NCBI GenBank assembly: GCA_027946555.1
Contig: JAPEVC010000005.1
Span: 186,001 to 250,000, forward strand
Direction: 5' to 3'
Length of the DNA: 64,000 nt
From: Gnomoniopsis sp. IMI 355080
Taxonomy: Eukaryota; Ascomycota; Sordariomycetes; Diaporthales; Gnomoniaceae
Below the pieces are notes generated by a model. That model was not told the origin of the DNA. It worked only from the letters and a program-made list of their open reading frames with translations, and did no database searches. Position numbers and translations under genes: made by a program. Positions 57,158 through 64,000 of the stretch are shown piece by piece. Position 1 is the stretch's first letter, and each line of letters opens with the position of its first letter.

Positions 57158-60100
57158 TATGGTCTCCCAACCGCCTGTATTGATGTCCGCCTCAAGTCGG
57201 CGGCTGATATAACTAGGAACGCCGTGGGAGAGCCACATGGTGCGCAGCATTGAATCATATCGTTTTTGAGAAAGGAAGAGCTGGCGTAAATGACGCAAGC
57301 CCATGTCTGTCTCGCCGTACTTGTCGATGTAAGGGGCAAGGCTAAAGGAGCCGGATAGGCGGTGCAGGTAGAATGCGGCGCATTTTCGAATGACGATGAA
57401 AATGCCCATGTTGCCTTGGCATCTGGTGGTGAAATATTAGTTCCTGTTCAGTGCTGCTCTTGAGATGTGAACAAGGGGGGATGGTTTGACTTACTTCCGC
57501 ATGTGCTGCTGCGCTCCCCCGATCTTACGCGTAGACCCGGACCGCCTATTGCCCGTCGTACCATCGTCCACGGTGCAGCAGATACTTTGGCCACAAAACA
57601 CCTCACCACACAGCAGACAGATCATAGGATCCGATATATCCTTGCCGGTCTTTGGACAACGACGCTTTGTGCACTCCTCGATGAGTGTGTCAAAGTTCTT
57701 GGGCAGGCCGACCAGCTCGAAGATACCCGGGTGAGATAGTAGTGTCTCGGGCGCCGAGATGCGCGGAAAGTTGGGATCAGGACCTGTGTTCTGTGGCGTC
57801 TTGTCGTCGCGCCACTCGCTCTTGTCGTGCCGAATCCAGCCACGGACGAGTTGGTCGCAAAGCGAGCCCGGCCAGCCCACATGGATGCCAAGGGGGGTAA
57901 GGGCTGCGCACATACTGTCGAAGTCTGGCAGGCGGAGGGCCTCGGTGAGACGTTCGAGCTCGTCTTCTTGAGGCGCAGGGGAGATATGGCTATTGAAATC
58001 GACACCATACTTGACGTAGAGCAGGATAACGCACTTGCGGAGGAAGCACTGAGCGTATTTCTTGGTGAAGACATAGTAATCTGCGACGGACTCAAAGCAT
58101 GGTTGGTCGAAGCCATTGGACTTTGCTTCCATGTTCCCCCGCAACTCATCGACTGACGGGAAGTCCAGATCCATCTTGTAGATAGTCTTGCAAAACTCGG
58201 CAAAGTTTACCATACTGCGATCTGCGCCCTCGTAGGCCATCCAGTCCGTACCTGACTTGGCGCGGCATATGCGATACACCACCTTGACTATCTCAGCTAG
58301 GTAGCAGAGGCGCAAAAGATATGAGATCTCGAAGCCATTTGCAGCTGCAACACCAAAGATGCTCTCACAAAGGAAAACGAAGGGATCCGAAGCAAGCAGA
58401 GGTGTCAGCTTAGCAGAGGATACGTCCATGGAGATGTCCCCAGACTCGGATTCTGGCACAAACAGCTGGTTGTGCTGTCTTGTGCTCATCGTGATGAACT
58501 CCTGGGCGGTCTTGTTGGTACCGTTGAACTTTTGCCCCCCAACGGCGATGTAAGACGTAACAGTCTCAGCCAGGATTCGCAAATGAGTGAGGGTCGACTC
58601 GGGAATCTTCTCCAGCAAAAGAGAACCATACTCGGCATCGAGGCCTCTCTGTTGGATTTCCGCGGCCGAGATCGAGAAGCCTAAAGCTTGTGCAAGCACA
58701 TCGCTATCGGTCAACTCCTGAGTATGAGGACGGCGTATTTGGCCATCATGGATGCGATTATCATGAACAGCCTTGGCATGCGGGCCAACAAGCTCGTTCT
58801 TCTTGATCGTTTCCCGAAGACGGCGATACACCTGGACAAGTTCTGACATCGAAGTGCTAGACTCTGCACTATCGCCTGTCATACTAGCAATCTCGGATAG
58901 ATCTCCGGTCAACGAGGGAAATGCCATTCCATAAGGCTGTGCTCGTGGCGTCTCGGAACCTGATGACAATGACCAGCCCCAGGCATCCGTCAGGAGGTGT
59001 GAGGACTTCTCTGCCAGATTGGGTAAGAGTGAGCCCTTGGTGTAGTGGGAGAACATGTCCAAGGCTTGTTTTGGAGACTGCGACGCGAGCGACTTCTGAT
59101 CGACCGACAAGTTCTCCTTCAAAAATACTGCGAAAGCTTCTGAAGTGATCTGTATATCCGTGGATGTAACCAGGACGCTTGGATAAGACTCCTCCTGTCC
59201 TTTCCAAACAATGGGCAAAAACGCATTGCCGAGAGCCTTACACAACGGACACACGAACTCCATACGCTTGGTATTTTCCGGGTGGTGTCGTGCAATCTGT
59301 GTCTTGTGTCTTGTCTGGGTTGCCTCAAAGTATAGCTCGAAACAGCTGTAGTGCATAATGTGACCGCATCCAATAGAAACAGGTCCATTTCGCACCGCGT
59401 GGCGAGGGAAGCCCTTGCCAATTACCTGGCGCTCAGCCTGGAACGTTTCGCCCCTTTGATTGACCTTGTCCACCTTGATGCGGTTCTCGTGAGCGACACC
59501 GAATGGCCGCATCGGCTCAGCGGATCTATCCAAGTCCTTGGGAACGTTATAGGCTTCTCGCACGAAGTCTGGATCCGAGAGATCTGTCTGCCGGAGGATG
59601 CTGCTCTCACTGATGAACGCAAAGGTACCATAGAGTCGATGGTCATCGGTGTCTTCTTGGCAAAGGATACACGTCCCTGAGGGATACTTCCAGAAGTTCT
59701 TCTCTTCGACAGGCTCAGGAAGTTCTTCGTCATCCAGGTCATCGACATCACCCCAGTCAATACTGTCCTGGTTTGCCATGAAACTCCTTTGCTGCTGCTG
59801 AAACTGTGCCATGACTTTGGCCTTGCGGTCCTCTGCAGCTTGTCTCTTGCGCTCCTTCTCCTGCTCTGCGTTGGCATTGATGGCTGGCGACGCGGTACTA
59901 ATTCTATCAACCGGCACGCCGAGGCGAACATAAGCTGCCTCGAAATCATGTGGCCGCTTCTGTCGCATCCGCCTGAGTATGAGGGCTATTCTAGGGTGGC
60001 AGCCCTTGAAAGATTCCTTCGTCGACATGAGGTCGAGGAGGGAAACGATGGTTTTGGCCGCGGGGAATTCTGGCATAAGACTCCCCATCGAGGCCTTGTT

Positions 60101-63100
60101 AAGGGCATTCAAGATGAACGAGGATTGAGCAGTGTCTGCTTCAGGAATTTTGTCTTCAGCAATGGCGATGAGAATAAGGTGCAGGACAACCTGTAAATAG
60201 GTCTCCACCCTCGTGTATGGTACCGTGGGTGTCCACTTCTGGCTGACCAGGGAGTAGAGGAGGCTGTAGTAGATCACCTGGGCGAACATGCCCGTGCTAG
60301 TGAACCCAGCTAAGTTCGTGAAAACGCCATCCTCAATAGCACGCAGCTTCGGCTCGTACACCATGTCCTCAATTGACTTGCTGGTCTTTTTGGCCATGCA
60401 CTTTCGCCATGCCGCCTCCGCCTCCTCTCGCTGATTTTTATTGTAGTGAGCGATGTATGGGTCGATCTCTTCCACGCACTCCGGCTTCAACTCAAACGTC
60501 CCCACATCAGAAATGCCCTCAGGAGCCTTGTAGTTGGACACTTCATCCAAGACACGTGTGAAGTCTTCCTGGTCCTGATATCTCTCGGGCAACTTATTGC
60601 CAACCTCGGTGAAAGACAGAGGCTTAAAGCAGAGAACATGGATAAGATCGCGACGCATTGCCCGGGCGCGGCCGCTAGGGTCATCCTCGGAAAGAATCAA
60701 AGACGTCCTGTCACTCAGCAGGACGACGAGTAGGTGGATCATGTCCTCAACAACGTCCAGGTGCTGCGCATCGTCTTGAGCTGTTGACTTCTGCTCGAAA
60801 AAGCCTTGCACCCACTTGTCCATACCAAATCGGTCAATAATGGAAGCGAGCACACGGCCCGGGTTGCATACAACAAGGGCAGTCTGGAGCAAAAAGATGT
60901 CTCGGTGATGAGAAAGATCCCTTTGAGTGACACCACGGTATGTTCCAGATTGGTGTCGTAAGCTCATGCCATTGCGCACCCACATACCGGCCTTCATTTG
61001 TGATAACCATGCGCAAACTCGAAGAGGATAGTCAAACGTTGCCATGAGGTAATCCTCTGGTCCATATTCTCTTTCGCGTTTGGGCATTTGCCTCTTTCCC
61101 ATAAGACGCGGCGATGCCTTGAGATCTTGGGCCGCGAAGCTTAGGATGGCCCGCAATTCATCAACAGTCATCGCCTTGCCGCACTCGATAAGCCAAGACA
61201 GAGTATAGTGTAGAGCGTGGTGGAAGCTGATCGGTTGATCTTCTACCACGAATTTGACGACCTCATACTTGGCTTGCGGATCAAATTCGAAACCGGACAA
61301 AGTTTTGAAGCGAACCTCTTCTTTGATCTCTGCCTGGCTAAAGCGAGCGCGCTCTGCGCCGATAGAGTTGATGATAACCGTCTTCGCCGCAAGACGAATA
61401 GCCCAATCGAATTGACCAGGCGGGACGTTCTCAAAAGCTCGACTAAACAGACGACACAGGCGATTGATCTCTCTAGTAATGAGCGAGGCACTAATCCACG
61501 TGTCTGTCTCGTACTCAACGTGCTCGCCAACAGCTCTGGTATTCGGACATATGCCTTGGTGCAGCTTCACCAGATCGAGGAACTGCATCATGTAATGCGG
61601 CTCTGATCGCAAACGATCTTGGACGTGGGTCGACAGAAACAGGTACTTGAGATCCGTAAAGAAGTGGTACATGCGTCTGTTTGTGACAGAACCAGTATCA
61701 AAAGCCAAAACGGCGGTCTCCGACACATCCCAAGGATAAGCAACTTGCCGCGTAGTCAAAAAGGTGAACAGGATGGCTATCAAACTGGTGAGGAAGTTTC
61801 CCCGCTCCACGACTTCGGCGGTAATCGAAGCCGTTGTGAGCATTTGGAGGGAGAGATTGATGATGGAATGGTCAGGCTCTCGGTCTGCAATTAGATAAAG
61901 CTGGGCCAGTGTGGTATAAAGACCAGCGAAACGGAGACCAAGTACCCGCTTGAATTCAGGTATGGTCACAACCGTGGAGATGTAAAGCGAGCGCAAGTCA
62001 TTGCGAACCTTCTTCCACATTCTGAGGTCAAAGAGTATCATCCAGTCCAGTCGAACTCTCTGAAAAACGTCTTCAGCAGGGGAGACATTTCCTGGGTTCA
62101 TGTACGCGTCAGGAAATTGCAGCCAATATCGACCTGACTTGGGCGGCAGTGTGCCGTTCTTGGACGGGCCTGGAGTCTTGGGAATTGGAAGACTGTTTTT
62201 TGCATAAATCGATGACGGTATGAGAGGCTCCGCCGTATCGGAATCCGAAGGTGTCGCGTCTCGATCGCCAATCGCGCGGCGTGCAGCACTTGGTATTGGA
62301 GGAGGCGGTGGGGGAGGATACCCTGCCATCGTCGCTTCGGCTTCTTCGAGGGCCTCGTCGGCTCGCCAATCAGACATGGTAGCGTCACCAGAGGCTGCGA
62401 GCGCCGCATCCAGCATCATGACGTCTTCCTCATCATCGTCGTCGTCCTCGTCCATGTCTCCATGGGAGGAAGCTGGCGTGTGGTCATCAGCCCCGCCCTC
62501 GCTCTCTGCCGCGTCCTCATCATCACTCTCGACAGGTTGTGTATCATCGCCCTGCTGTATTGCAATGACCCGTCTGATTTGGGCCATTCCAGCTGGTCCT
62601 ATTCGAGCAATCTGTTCCGAAAACGACAGGATTGGCAGACTGGGCTCCTTTTCCTCATCGTCGATCCCGTCCTGGCCTACGTTCGCATGGGAAGCGGGGC
62701 TGCCTCTGCGCCATGGCTTGAGCATCTCCTCACAAATGATAGTCCGCAGCACAGAATGATCCTCGCCAACACTGCAGCCTGATATATCTTTGAGCCATTC
62801 GATAATGGTGCCACACATCTGTTCCCGGAAGGTATCACGCGAGGAGCGGATTGTCACGGTAACTCGGATGTGCTCCAGGGTAGTGGCTCTCTTCAAGAGC
62901 AGGCTGATGTCGTCGCCATATGTGAGGATGCTACGGCCGATGAGGTCGGTCTCGTGTGCCTTCTCTAGCGCCTCGCGGTTGGTCATCGAACAAGCCCTGG
63001 CGACTTGGTCTCTGACCTCGTGTACGGTGTGCTTCTCGTCATTCCATAATATGACAGCGTACTCGCTGGCGGGTTCCACATCACCGCCGTGATACGTTGA

Positions 63101-63778
63101 CTGTAGCCTGGACTGTTTTTCGTCTTGCTGGATGGATTCCTCGGTCTTGGTCTGTCGTAATTGCTCCGGAGAACATGATATGACATCACATAGATAGTCA
63201 ATAACCCGGCCTATGGTCATCCGGATGTTGAACAGAAGGTCTTCGGGCAGTTGTGCTGGCGCTCTTGCCTTTCCCTTTTGTTGTTCGTGCTCCCAGTGGG
63301 AATGTATCGTGCAGAACATGGGTGTCTTCCACGCCTCGAGGTCGCCACAGTCGCAGCACCCGCTGTTGCCTGGCGAGATACTTATGCGTACCATATGTCC
63401 AGTGTGATCGGTCGCATCGAAGCATTTGGCGCAAAGACAGCATGTGTCGTCGACACCGCAAGTCTTGCATCCATATGATGCCTCGCCTGCCTTGAAAATG
63501 TGGCCGCATGCCTTGCCACGCGCTGCTTCTGTGTACTCTGATCCCTCGACAGCGCCTTGTGCATCCTTGAGTCTTAGGACCTGGCCATCGACGACGGGAC
63601 CGCCGGAGGGGAAGAACAGTCGCAAGTATTCATCTTTGCCACCGGACATGAAGAGGAAGAGGTTCTGAAGGAGCAGATCTTCCGCATCTTTCGTGTATCG
63701 GTACTTCTTCTGAGCCGGCAGCTCCATCAGAAACTGACAGAGCTGCAGCTCTTGTGTCGACATAGACTCGGGATCCAT
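57155..63778 (-). CDS. UBR1: N-end rule E3 ubiquitin ligase, N-recognin
   Basis: RING-type E3 that recognises destabilising N-terminal residues and sends substrates to the proteasome, whose alpha-7 subunit PRE10 is also in this window. A large exon 63778-57495 joins the last exon 57422-57155 across a 72-bp intron (GTAAGT donor, CACCAG acceptor); the product is 2,183 residues. The UBR box lies at about 91-161 (CGHIFKAGEASYGCKTC, CLCAKCF, SGCCDCGD), with all zinc ligands for the type 1 pocket. A ClpS-like type 2 region at about 238-320 includes YAVILWNDEKHT. The RING-H2 domain covers about 1365-1520 (CILCQEDTDD, GCGHIMHYSCFE, CPLCK). The C-terminal autoinhibitory cap ends RRLEADINTGGWETI, the conserved family ending. 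An acidic insert and a polyproline stretch (about 420-490) are mould-specific. The stop TGA is followed by CTAG, a leaky context. Confidence 0.96.
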
Positions 63779-64000
63779 CGTCGCGTGGATTAGGACATCG
63801 TTCGACGGGGTATATTCGATAGAACAGCGTGCGCGACGTTGCGCTTATAGGCTGCTCGGAGCCTTGGCGTGATGTACTGCTGCTCTGTGGTAAGTTTGTT
63901 GACCAACTTGACGACCGTGGACTCGTACTTGTCTTGTGGAAGTTTTGTTGGCTATAAAGGCCATGGGTCAGTCAACAGCTTGACAATATGATAGTGCCCA
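63779..64000. promoter_or_regulatory. UBR1 5' region up to the window edge
   Basis: Only 222 bases upstream of the UBR1 start codon are included. No clear TATA element or other gene is visible. Confidence 0.4.

Overview
The window is nuclear DNA of a filamentous ascomycete (Pezizomycotina), probably a Sordariomycete. Most genes are split by short introns of about 50-150 bp with GTAAGT-like donors, CTAAC/CTGAC branch sites and CAG/TAG acceptors. They are separated by 0.1-4.4 kb spacers, and the proteins are those of a mould: a long two-domain Vps10, a SUN-family wall protein, Isc1, a Gap1/Dip5-type permease, an ankyrin/F-box-like protein and an orphan P450. The exon structures below were rebuilt by hand from splice signals and checked for reading-frame phase. 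No RNA evidence was available.

Layout from left to right: lysine 2,3-aminomutase (-, cut by the left edge); VPS10 (-); SUN-family wall glucosidase (-); ankyrin protein (-); secreted M20 peptidase (+); methylthioribose-1-phosphate isomerase MRI1 (-); amino-acid permease (-); POL5/MYBBP1A-like nucleolar protein (+); proteasome alpha-7 PRE10 (-); cytochrome P450 (+); BTB/POZ protein (-) with a doubtful small gene upstream; a small cysteine-rich secreted protein (+) that only appears when three exons are spliced; FKBP prolyl isomerase FPR3/4 (+); an NDR-like AGC kinase with an in-frame TAG (+); ISC1 (-); SWD3/WDR5-like COMPASS subunit (+); UBR1 N-recognin (-), whose 5' end lies near the right edge.

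The genes do not form one pathway. They are mainly housekeeping genes (ribosome biogenesis, proteasome and N-degron proteolysis, vacuolar sorting, methionine salvage, sphingolipid turnover, histone methylation), with a few accessory genes (P450, ankyrin protein, secreted peptidase, small secreted protein). There is no sign of a biosynthetic gene cluster, CRISPR array, tRNA or intact transposon.

The most notable signal is at stop codons. The kinase has a TAG exactly where NDR-family kinases carry a conserved Trp, followed in the same frame by about 296 further codons of recognisable kinase tail. This is the pattern of fungal A-to-I mRNA recoding (UAG to UGG), known from the Fusarium gene PUK1. 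UBR1 ends in TGA-CTA-G, the classic readthrough context, followed in frame by a 115-residue acidic tail. SWD3 ends in TAG followed in frame by 225 open codons. Other points are an ATG-only first exon in PRE10, an exact palindrome TACCTAGGTA repeated in spacers, and the 12-cysteine secreted protein as an effector candidate.
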